DNA from: an uncultured Lachnospiraceae bacterium
Lineage (GTDB): Bacteria > Bacillota > Clostridia > Lachnospirales > Lachnospiraceae
Assembly (NCBI GenBank): GCA_905235745.1
Contig: CAJOMN010000019.1
Location: 1-36,494, forward strand
Length of the DNA stretch: 36,494 nucleotides
Direction: 5' to 3'
In this document: positions 24,348 through 31,859 of the stretch, piece after piece
Position numbering within the stretch: the stretch's first letter is position 1
How the letters are laid out: every line of letters starts with the position of its first letter
Translations under genes and position numbers: made by a program
Notes under the pieces: generated by a model
Told to the model about the DNA's origin: nothing
Database searches by the model: none
The model's input: the letters and a program-made list of their open reading frames with translations, nothing else

Positions 24348-25049
24348 ATGAGTACTTTGTTAGAGCTTAAGAATGTATCTAAAATATATGGGGATCTTCA
24401 CGCTCTGGATCATGTGAATATGAAGGTTGAAAAGGGTGAATGGCTGGCAATCATGGGACCGTCGGGCTCCGGCAAGAGTACTATGATGAACATAATCGGT
24501 GCGCTGGATAAGGCCAGCGAGGGTGAGATATTGCTGGATGGTGAGGATATAGCAAAGAAGAGCGCCAAGGCCCTTACAAATATAAGAAGAGACAAGATAG
24601 GGCTTATATTTCAGCAATTTCACCTTGTAAGCTATCTTACCGCAGTTGAAAATGTTATGCTGGCACAGTATTATCACAGTGTTCCCGATGAAAAGGAGGC
24701 ACTGGAGGCCCTTGAACGGGTAGGGCTTAAGGACAGGGCCAGGCATTATCCCAGTCAGCTGTCGGGCGGTGAACAGCAGAGGGTATGTGTGGCAAGAGCT
24801 TTGATCAATTATCCTGAGATCATTCTTGCCGATGAGCCTACCGGTAATCTGGATGAAGCAAATGAGGAGATCGTTGTGGAGCTGTTCCGCAAGCTTCATG
24901 AGGAGGGAACGACGTTGGTGGTCGTAACCCACAATCCTGAGGTTGCTGAAGTGGCGCAAAGGACCATAGTGCTGAGAAACGGTAAGGTTGATCATGAAAG
25001 CATAAATCCCGATTTTACCGGAAAGATAAAGCATATAACCCTGCAGTGA
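24348..25049 (+). CDS. ABC transporter ATPase (LolD/MacB type)
   Basis: This 233-residue ATPase has Walker A GPSGSGKST (37-45), the Q-loop in IGLIFQQFHL, the signature LSGGEQQRV, Walker B IILADEPTGNLD and the H-loop VVTHNP. It is the cytoplasmic motor for the two FtsX-like permeases just upstream. AAAGGAG of its ribosome binding site lies in the end of the permease gene. Confidence 0.96.
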   Translation: MSTLLELKNVSKIYGDLHALDHVNMKVEKGEWLAIMGPSGSGKSTMMNIIGALDKASEGEILLDGEDIAKKSAKALTNIRRDKIGLIFQQFHLVSYLTAVENVMLAQYYHSVPDEKEALEALERVGLKDRARHYPSQLSGGEQQRVCVARALINYPEIILADEPTGNLDEANEEIVVELFRKLHEEGTTLVVVTHNPEVAEVAQRTIVLRNGKVDHESINPDFTGKIKHITLQ

Positions 25050-25077
25050 CATTATAATAAAAACGTGGAGGAACATT

Positions 25078-25515
25078 ATGAGAAAAATCATCGCAATTCT
25101 GTGCGCCGGTATGCTGCTTGCTCTTGCCGGCTGTGGCAGCGGCACTGCGTATAAGGATGGAACCTATGAAGGCAAGAGTAACGTATATGTGGATGAGAGC
25201 GGAGACGACGCAGGCAACGGCTATGGAGTCGTAACGCTGACTATAAAGGATGGCAGGATAGCCGACTGCACATATCTGACCTATGAGGTTGACGGTACCC
25301 TTAAGGATGAAGAATATGGTAAGGAGGACGGAAGAGTCGCAAACCGTGATTATTACAACAAGGCTCAGAAGGCCAATGCCGCATGTAAGGAATACGCAGA
25401 TATGCTTGTACAGAACGGGCAGCTTAAGGGAATAGACGCGATAAGCGGAGCAACCATTAATTATAATGAATTCGAAGAGGCGGTAAACGATGCCCTTGAT
25501 AAGGCAAAGCAGTAA
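25078..25515 (+). CDS. FMN-binding domain lipoprotein, flavinylation site present
   Basis: This 145-residue lipoprotein has a signal peptide ending in LAGC (Cys19) and an FMN-binding domain with the covalent flavinylation motif DAISGAT (Asp120 to Thr126), where ApbE attaches FMN through phosphate to the last Thr. Similar proteins (PplA, RnfG, NqrC) carry electrons outside the membrane. No apbE is in the window. Its position after the P19/ABC genes suggests it passes electrons to extracytoplasmic iron chemistry. AGGAGG-type ribosome binding site (GTGGAGG) is present. Confidence 0.93.
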   Translation: MRKIIAILCAGMLLALAGCGSGTAYKDGTYEGKSNVYVDESGDDAGNGYGVVTLTIKDGRIADCTYLTYEVDGTLKDEEYGKEDGRVANRDYYNKAQKANAACKEYADMLVQNGQLKGIDAISGATINYNEFEEAVNDALDKAKQ

Positions 25516-26032
25516 TAAGAGGCCGGTCCTTAAGGGCAGCATTGCAAGACATACCTGCATATGTCTTGTAAGTGTGATCCTGCTTGTGGGTCTGCCCGCA
25601 TATTTTTTAAAGATACCCAAGCACTTGATTGCCGGTGCTGATGCTATCACCAGTCCGACGGTGGTTATAGAAAAGCCTTCGGGTGATTATATTGTGCTTA
25701 TCAACAGGGAAGCACATACGGACACGGATAAGCTTTCCACATGGACTGATTTTTTTATGGGTAAGGAGATAGGATATCTTTTTGAAGATATAAGCTGTGC
25801 CGTTCTGACAAACGATATCCAGGGGGTCGATATCGCAAGAAGCTTTGCCAGCAGGCTTCCCGAGAACCAGATGAAGATAAGCTCTTATGATGATGCGACT
25901 CTGCTGCTGTCCAAGGCTTATTACGGACATTTCGATATTATCCTTATGTCTTCGGAGGCATACAGGGCATACGGAGCAGACTGGCTTGCGGGTTTGTCCT
26001 TTATTGAGTATATAAGCAGCAGTAGGGAGTAA
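25490..26032 (+). CDS. membrane-anchored protein of unknown function
   Basis: This 180-residue protein has a basic N-terminus, one hydrophobic helix (about residues 22-43), then an extracytoplasmic domain of about 135 residues with alternating strands and helices (TVVIEKPSGDYIVLI, YGHFDIILMSSEAYRAYGAD). I do not recognise a family. Its start overlaps the flavoprotein gene by 26 bases and its stop lies 3 bases before the cytochrome gene, so it is tightly embedded in the redox module. No Cys pair or His cluster suggesting a cofactor is visible. Confidence 0.75.
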   Translation: MPLIRQSSNKRPVLKGSIARHTCICLVSVILLVGLPAYFLKIPKHLIAGADAITSPTVVIEKPSGDYIVLINREAHTDTDKLSTWTDFFMGKEIGYLFEDISCAVLTNDIQGVDIARSFASRLPENQMKISSYDDATLLLSKAYYGHFDIILMSSEAYRAYGADWLAGLSFIEYISSSRE

Positions 26033-26035
26033 TGT

Positions 26036-26587
26036 ATGAGAAGAGTCAATTCCTTTGTAACCATCGGGATAATCGCATTGTTTTTGGCACATATGATCTA
26101 TGGAGGCTTCATCCTGATGGGATGGGTACAGGGCGGAAATACTGTCTTTAAGCTTCTGTCATACTTCATGCTTGTGCTCATACTTATACATATTGTGATA
26201 GGCTGTATCTTAAGTGCCCGGACTATCGGGGCATCCAAAAAGGCCGGTGTATTTTACATTAAGGACAACGCGCTCTTCCTGATAAGAAGGATATCGGGGG
26301 TTGCCATGGTCATCTTTATGCTTGACCATATATTACTGTTCAGGGGAAGGAGTATCGGAGGCACATATGTGTTGAATGAGTACACTACGTTGCGGTTGAT
26401 AAACCAGATACTGCTGGTAGTATCACTTCTGATACACCTACTTGTAAATATCACTCCGCTTAAGCTGGCTCTTGGTCTTACGGATAAGAGAAATTTCAAG
26501 ACGGATGTGCTTGCTGTGCTCTCGATATTGATGCTTCTTTCGGCGATAGCCTTTATCGTTTACTATTTCCGTTGGATACGAAGGTAA
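26036..26587 (+). CDS. diheme cytochrome b membrane subunit (FrdC/SdhC-like)
   Basis: This 183-residue protein has five hydrophobic helices. One His lies in each of the first four: His19 (FLAHMIYG), His52 (LIHIVIG), His98 (MLDHILL) and His134 (LLIHLLVN). RRISG (84-88) stands where SdhC proteins have R-x-T/S-G. Five helices and four axial His are the plan of the Wolinella FrdC and Bacillus SdhC diheme subunits. It should pass electrons between the quinone pool and FrdAB encoded 2.9 kb downstream, or to the outside. It is separated from frdAB by three other genes, which is unusual. Confidence 0.8.
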   Translation: MRRVNSFVTIGIIALFLAHMIYGGFILMGWVQGGNTVFKLLSYFMLVLILIHIVIGCILSARTIGASKKAGVFYIKDNALFLIRRISGVAMVIFMLDHILLFRGRSIGGTYVLNEYTTLRLINQILLVVSLLIHLLVNITPLKLALGLTDKRNFKTDVLAVLSILMLLSAIAFIVYYFRWIRR

Positions 26588-26599
26588 TCTAAGAGCTTT

Positions 26600-27466
26600 A
26601 TGAGACTTGCGAAAAGAAAGGCCTTTATATTTGCCCTGATCCTTGTGACCATAGTCCTTTTGCTAAGGGGTGATATTGGAAGCGAAAACAGGACGGGAAG
26701 AACATACAGCTTAAAAACCCATGCTGAGATAGTGGAAAGGATACGCTCCGCGCTTAAGAACCGTTCGTATCGTGTGACAATATCATTTGATTCGGACTCG
26801 ACGCCGGATAAAGATAAGCTTAAGGCTCTGGTGGATGACCTTATGGAGCAGGCCCTGTATGAAAGCGATGATCCGTCAGGCGGCGATTATATAAGGTATC
26901 AGCTTGGCGGCTACAGGATGAATTACAAGGTTGAGAACGGGCCGTTTAAGAATAAGATCATAATACGATTGAGGCCCTCATATTACACCTCACGGGATGA
27001 GGAGGAGTATGTTGACCAAATGATCTCTCAGATAGTAAATGAGCTTAAGGAAGAACTGCCGTCTGATGCAGGGGATGCTGACAGGATCAGGCTGGTGCAT
27101 GACTATGTAACCGGGCTTCTTGACTATGATATGGTTCATAAAGGTAACAGATCCAATCACAAGAAGACAACAGCCTATGCGGCGCTTAAATATCACAGGG
27201 TGGTATGTCAGGGATACACTGTACTGACTTACAGGCTTCTGAAGGAGCTGTCGGTCCCCTGCAGGATAGTCACAGGTGACGCGGTGAGAGATGGCAGGAG
27301 CGAGAGGCATGCATGGCTGATCATTAAGCTTGATGATTCGATATATTGCATGGATCCCACCTTTGATGACGTGGATGAATGCTATGACTGGTATCTTAAG
27401 ACTCAGGAGGAGTTCTCCGTGGATCACACACCGGACAAACGATGCGAGACGTTTACGATAGATTAA
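26600..27466 (+). CDS. membrane-anchored transglutaminase-like protein
   Basis: This 288-residue protein has an N-terminal helix (about 8-22), an alpha/beta middle region and a transglutaminase-like domain from about residue 160. The catalytic triad is Cys203 (VVCQGYTVL), His237 (ERHAWLII) and Asp252 (YCMDPTFDD). The family contains proteases, cross-linkers and amidases, and a substrate is not visible. Many relatives sit in the cell envelope. It lies 12 bases after the cytochrome gene with a weak ribosome binding site. The reason for its presence in an iron/redox operon is unknown; maturation of an extracytoplasmic partner is one option. Confidence 0.88.
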   Translation: MRLAKRKAFIFALILVTIVLLLRGDIGSENRTGRTYSLKTHAEIVERIRSALKNRSYRVTISFDSDSTPDKDKLKALVDDLMEQALYESDDPSGGDYIRYQLGGYRMNYKVENGPFKNKIIIRLRPSYYTSRDEEEYVDQMISQIVNELKEELPSDAGDADRIRLVHDYVTGLLDYDMVHKGNRSNHKKTTAYAALKYHRVVCQGYTVLTYRLLKELSVPCRIVTGDAVRDGRSERHAWLIIKLDDSIYCMDPTFDDVDECYDWYLKTQEEFSVDHTPDKRCETFTID

Positions 27467-27482
27467 GAAGGGACAGGTCAAG

Positions 27483-28685
27483 ATGAAACAAACGCTTCTT
27501 TTGGCATATAAGAACGTATTAAGGAGAAAGTCAAGAAGTGCTGTGCTTATTGCCCTGGCGGGCTTTTTGGCTTTTGCGCTTTTTATGACAGCTATGATCA
27601 TATCCGCCCTTTTAAAAGGCTTTACTTCACTGGAGGAGAGACTGGGTGCAGATATCATGGTGGTTCCCTACGAGGCTGCCACCAGATCATCCCTTGAGAA
27701 TATCGTCCTTCAGGGAAACACGGGCTATTTTTATATGAACAGTGATGTACTTGATAAGATATCTGCCATGGATGGCATAGAAAGGATATCGGCGCAGTAC
27801 TACCTTGCCAGCGCAACAAGCAGCTGCTGTTCGATACCCGTAGAGATAATAGGCTTTGACCCGCAGACTGATTTTACCATTTCGCCATGGATAAGGAAGA
27901 GCAACGGTAAGGAGCTTCAATATCTGGATATAGTTGTGGGGAACGATATTAATGCTTTTGTGGGTGATACATTGTCTTTTTACGGTGTGGATGTAAGGGT
28001 GGCCGCCAAGCTTGATAAGACCGGAACCGGCTATGATACGGCGGTATTTACCGGACGGGATACCATTAAGACGCTTATTCAGGCCTCCCTTGATAAGAAA
28101 CTGAATGAGTACGGGAATATAAATGCGGGTAATGTGATCTCCTGTATACTGATAGATGTTTCCGACGATGCCGTTACCGAGGAGGTTCTTAATGACATCA
28201 ACATTCATGTAAAAAAGGTTAAGGCGGTACAGACTAAGGAAATGATATCCGGGATAGCAGGCAGTCTTGCCGGCGCATCCTATATGGGAAGGCTTATCAG
28301 TATATGTATATGGATACTGGCTCTTATGATCATGGCAGCTGCTTTCCTGCTTATGACCGGTGAGAGAAAGAGAGAATTCGCACTGCTCCGGGTGGTGGGG
28401 TCAACAAGGAAGGAACTGGCACTGTTGGTTATAGGCGAGGGAGTCATGGTAAGCCTTTTGGGTGGTCTTTTCGGTATAGCGCTGGGAATGGCTGTATTGC
28501 TTCCTTTTTCGGGTCTGCTTGAACAGACCATGGGACTTCCCTTTCTGCTCCCGTCGGCTGCAAGCATGCTTACAGCTGCGCTTCTGGCACTTATCCTTTG
28601 TGGATTGACCGGAGCCGCAACCTCGGGAATATCGGCCTATAAGATAGCCGGAGCCGATACCGGGACTATGTTGAGAGTAGGGTGA
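27483..28685 (+). CDS. FtsX/MacB-like ABC permease (second system)
   Basis: This 400-residue protein has an N-terminal helix, an extracytoplasmic MacB-like core (about 50-260) and three C-terminal helices around ERKREFALLRVVGSTRKELA. It is a single permease, so it likely works as a homodimer with the ATPase that overlaps its stop codon. A Cys pair (SSCCSIP) lies in the core. It is related to the first two permeases but clearly diverged, so it is not a recent copy. Confidence 0.92.
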   Translation: MKQTLLLAYKNVLRRKSRSAVLIALAGFLAFALFMTAMIISALLKGFTSLEERLGADIMVVPYEAATRSSLENIVLQGNTGYFYMNSDVLDKISAMDGIERISAQYYLASATSSCCSIPVEIIGFDPQTDFTISPWIRKSNGKELQYLDIVVGNDINAFVGDTLSFYGVDVRVAAKLDKTGTGYDTAVFTGRDTIKTLIQASLDKKLNEYGNINAGNVISCILIDVSDDAVTEEVLNDINIHVKKVKAVQTKEMISGIAGSLAGASYMGRLISICIWILALMIMAAAFLLMTGERKREFALLRVVGSTRKELALLVIGEGVMVSLLGGLFGIALGMAVLLPFSGLLEQTMGLPFLLPSAASMLTAALLALILCGLTGAATSGISAYKIAGADTGTMLRVG

Positions 28686-29368
28686 TGCAGATGCTTGTTC
28701 ACGGTAAGAATATTAAAAAGGAATTCATAAGGAAAAAAACGGATACCAATGTTTTCACCGCTGTGAGGGAAACCGATATCAGTCTTGAACCGGGAAAGTT
28801 AACGGTCATAACGGGCAGGTCAGGCTCGGGCAAGAGCACTCTGCTTAATATGCTGTCGGGGATACTTATGCCTGACTCGGGTACTGTATGTTATGATGAC
28901 ATAAACATATATGAAATGAGTGACAGGGACCTGTCCCGTTTCAGAAACAGGAATACAGGCTATATCCCTCAGGGCAGCAGTGCGGTATCTTCGCTTAATG
29001 TCAGGGAGAATATCCTGCTGCCTGCAATGTTTGGCGGTAATGACATAAGGATCGATGACAGGGAGCTTGATGCGATGATGGAGAAGCTGTCTGTATATGA
29101 GCTTGCCGGAGTGATGCCTGATGAGCTGTCCGGTGGGGAATTAAGAAGGATGGCGGTGGCGCGGGCCCTCATTTTAAAGCCTGCGGTCATCTATGCGGAT
29201 GAGCCGACAGGGGATCTGGATGATGAGAATACGAAGATAGTCTTTTCCATGCTCAGGGAAGCTGCAGATGCAGGAGCCTGTGTACTCCTGGTAACACACG
29301 AGAGTGATGCGGCAGGATATGCCGATGTCATGTACCGTATGGATGCGGGAAGGCTTGATAAGTGTTGA
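28685..29368 (+). CDS. ABC transporter ATPase (second system)
   Basis: This 227-residue ATPase of the MacB/LolD type has Walker A GRSGSGKSTL, a Q-loop region TGYIPQGSS, the signature LSGGELRRMAVARAL, Walker B VIYADEPTGDLDD and the H-loop LVTHES. ATG 28685 shares bases with the permease stop (TGATG), indicating translational coupling; the in-frame GTG 28682 is less likely. Confidence 0.95.
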   Translation: MQMLVHGKNIKKEFIRKKTDTNVFTAVRETDISLEPGKLTVITGRSGSGKSTLLNMLSGILMPDSGTVCYDDINIYEMSDRDLSRFRNRNTGYIPQGSSAVSSLNVRENILLPAMFGGNDIRIDDRELDAMMEKLSVYELAGVMPDELSGGELRRMAVARALILKPAVIYADEPTGDLDDENTKIVFSMLREAADAGACVLLVTHESDAAGYADVMYRMDAGRLDKC

Positions 29369-29443
29369 AATACGGTAAGCGGATACTTATGCGGAAAGGC
29401 TATAACAGACAGGTGTTTAAGGGCTAAGGCCGGATGATCGGGA

Positions 29444-31111
29444 ATGGGAACGAAAGATGTAAGGGTCAATATAATAGGAGCGGGACTTGCCGGACTGGCA
29501 GCCGCTATCCGGCTGTCACAGCTGGGCGTGCAATCAAGACTTGTATCCGTACAGCCATCGGAGAGAGCACAGAGCAATCTCGCAGAGGGCGGGATAAACG
29601 CCTGCCTTGATCTTATGGGAGAAGAGGATACGGTTGAGGAGCATATAAAGGATACCCTGCGGGGAGGGTGCTTTTTGGCTGATGAGGCCATGGTGGAGGG
29701 CCTGTGTAAAGAAGCGCCTGAGATAATACGGGAGCTTTCAGGATACGGAGTTGCCTTTGCAAGGGAGAACGGAAGACTCATACAGAGGAATTTCGGGGGT
29801 CAGAAAAAGAAAAGGACCGCTTTTGTCAAGAGTTCTACCGGTAAGGTGATAATGGCCTCAATGATAAAAGAGGTAAGAAAGCATGAACGAAACGGTATGG
29901 TTCAGAGGCTTTTTCATCATGAGTATACGGGACTTATAACGGATAAGACACGGGATGAAAAAGCCCGTGATCCGGGATCTTATATGGTTAAATGCAGGGG
30001 AGTGTATATAAGGGATACATATGATTCTTCTCTGTCTGCCCTGTACGGTCCCGTGATAATAGCTACCGGAGGAATGAACGGTGTATTTGAAGCTATGACA
30101 ACAGGGACCTATGCCAATACAGGAGAAGTCAGTGCGGATCTTTTCATGAGAGGGGTCAGGCTTGCCAATCTTGAATTTATCCAGTACCATCCTACGACAG
30201 TGTCTATTTCCGGTAAAAGAATGCTGATCTCGGAGGCGGCAAGAGGTGAGGGCGGCCGTTTGTTTTATTACGGAGATAATGAAGAGAAGATATATTTTCT
30301 TGAGGATGAGTTCGGCGAAGGCGGAAACCTGATGCCAAGGGATGTTATATCCAAAAGAATGGATATGTGCGGGAAGCAGGTATATCTGGACCTTACACAG
30401 ATAGACGGGGATAAATGGAATAAGAGACTGTCGGATCTGAGGAGAGAGATCATGTATTATCTGTCAACAGACCCCGTAAAGGAGCCTGTGCCCGTATCCC
30501 CCGGGATCCATTTTTTTATGGGTGGCATTAAGGTCGGAAGGGATCATATGACCAATATCAGAGGACTGTACGCAGCAGGAGAGTGTTCATGCGCCTACCA
30601 TGGGGCCAACAGGCTTGGCGGCAACTCGCTTTTGGGAGCAATATACGGCGGTAAGGTGGCGGCAGCAAGTGCTGCAGCCATATATAAAGATGAATACATC
30701 GGTGCTGATGATACCCGGAAGGATGCGGATGACTTTTCGGATGAGCGCATGAAGGCTTACCTTAAGGAGCCCGGTGATAAGGATATGGAATTAAGGGTTC
30801 GCATGAGGAAGCTGCTTGCTTCGGCGTTGTCGGTTGTAAGGAAAGAGGCAGAGATTGAGGCTGCCATACGGCAAACGGACAGCCTCTTAAAGGAGGCGGA
30901 GGATTTGGGTGCGTGTATCAGGACACTTTCACTGCTCATGCTTTCAAAGGCTATGCTCGTAAGTGCTTATGGCAGAAAGGAATCACGCGGTGCCCATAAT
31001 CTGGCCGAATATCCTAAGCAGGCCGAGGAATATGGAAAAAACAGCACTGTTGCCATAGAGGATGGCAGGATCAGGCTTTCTTACGAATACCCCGGAGAAT
31101 ATTGTGAATAG
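29444..31111 (+). CDS. frdA: fumarate reductase/succinate dehydrogenase flavoprotein subunit
   Basis: This 555-residue flavoprotein has the FAD site GAGLAGLAAA (12-21) and all catalytic dicarboxylate residues in context: QYHPTTV, SEAARGEGGR, PGIHFFMGGI and NRLGGNSLLG. It interconverts fumarate and succinate. The His that normally binds FAD covalently (R-S-H-S before the AEGG/AQGG motif) is Gln43 here (RAQSNLAEGG). FAD should therefore be non-covalent, which in studied variants favours fumarate reduction over succinate oxidation. It is encoded last but one in the iron/redox operon, overlapping frdB by 8 bases, and the cytochrome subunit is encoded further upstream. Confidence 0.93.
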   Translation: MGTKDVRVNIIGAGLAGLAAAIRLSQLGVQSRLVSVQPSERAQSNLAEGGINACLDLMGEEDTVEEHIKDTLRGGCFLADEAMVEGLCKEAPEIIRELSGYGVAFARENGRLIQRNFGGQKKKRTAFVKSSTGKVIMASMIKEVRKHERNGMVQRLFHHEYTGLITDKTRDEKARDPGSYMVKCRGVYIRDTYDSSLSALYGPVIIATGGMNGVFEAMTTGTYANTGEVSADLFMRGVRLANLEFIQYHPTTVSISGKRMLISEAARGEGGRLFYYGDNEEKIYFLEDEFGEGGNLMPRDVISKRMDMCGKQVYLDLTQIDGDKWNKRLSDLRREIMYYLSTDPVKEPVPVSPGIHFFMGGIKVGRDHMTNIRGLYAAGECSCAYHGANRLGGNSLLGAIYGGKVAAASAAAIYKDEYIGADDTRKDADDFSDERMKAYLKEPGDKDMELRVRMRKLLASALSVVRKEAEIEAAIRQTDSLLKEAEDLGACIRTLSLLMLSKAMLVSAYGRKESRGAHNLAEYPKQAEEYGKNSTVAIEDGRIRLSYEYPGEYCE

Positions 31112-31802
31112 GCTTATAAGGATAAGACGACAGGAGAATAAGGACAGCCTGCCTTATTATGAGGAATTCTGTTATGAGGTGAATGACGGGGAGGCAAGGA
31201 TATCAACGGTGCTTCTTGAACTTTCAAGGCCGGGTGTGCGTAATAAAGCAGGAGAACAGACTCGTCCCGTAAGCTGGGAACACAGCTGTCATCAGAAACG
31301 GTGCGGCGGCTGTTCCATGATCATCAACGGGGAGCCCCGTCTTGCCTGTGATACAAGACTTTCAGATCTTAAAGGAGATGTGATAAGGCTTGAACCCCTG
31401 AAGAAATTCCCTGTGGTATGTGATCTTCTTGTGGACAGGAGCGCTGTGTTTGAACGCTACAGAGAGCTTGGCCTGTATCTTGAAGAAGAAACGGCTTATG
31501 ACGGATATGATGATGAAACGGTGACAGAGGCGGCCTTCTGTCTTCAGTGCGGTCTCTGCCTTGAGGTATGTCCCAATTATCATCCGGCCGGAGAATTCCT
31601 TGGAATGTCCGGCATGACAGAAATGGCAGGGCTACTGGTGCAGGCTGAGGGAGACAAGGCCGGAGAACTCAAGAAGACATACAGGAGGGATGTATATGAA
31701 GGCTGTGGCAAATCCCTCTCATGCAGAAATATATGTCCGGCAGGACTTGATATGGAAATGCTGCTTGCAAGAAGTAACAGGCGGGCCTGGACCCGCAGAT
31801 AG
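31104..31802 (+). CDS. frdB: fumarate reductase/succinate dehydrogenase iron-sulfur subunit
   Basis: This 232-residue protein has three Fe-S sites. The [2Fe-2S] ligands lie in CHQKRCGGC with a Cys 11 residues later (RLAC). The [4Fe-4S] and [3Fe-4S] ligands lie in CLQCGLCLEVCPN and CGKSLSCRNICP. These spacings are those of SdhB/FrdB. GTG 31104 is the start, with GGAG 6 bases upstream inside frdA; an upstream in-frame ATG at 31062 lies deeper in frdA and has no advantage. It carries electrons between FrdA and the cytochrome b. No terminator is obvious in the 57 bases before the convergent lipoprotein gene. Confidence 0.93.
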   Translation: MNRLIRIRRQENKDSLPYYEEFCYEVNDGEARISTVLLELSRPGVRNKAGEQTRPVSWEHSCHQKRCGGCSMIINGEPRLACDTRLSDLKGDVIRLEPLKKFPVVCDLLVDRSAVFERYRELGLYLEEETAYDGYDDETVTEAAFCLQCGLCLEVCPNYHPAGEFLGMSGMTEMAGLLVQAEGDKAGELKKTYRRDVYEGCGKSLSCRNICPAGLDMEMLLARSNRRAWTRR

Positions 31803-31859
31803 TTTCCTTGCCAGCTCGCTGCTAAGGGCAACCCGGCTGTCCTTTACTTTTCAATCACC

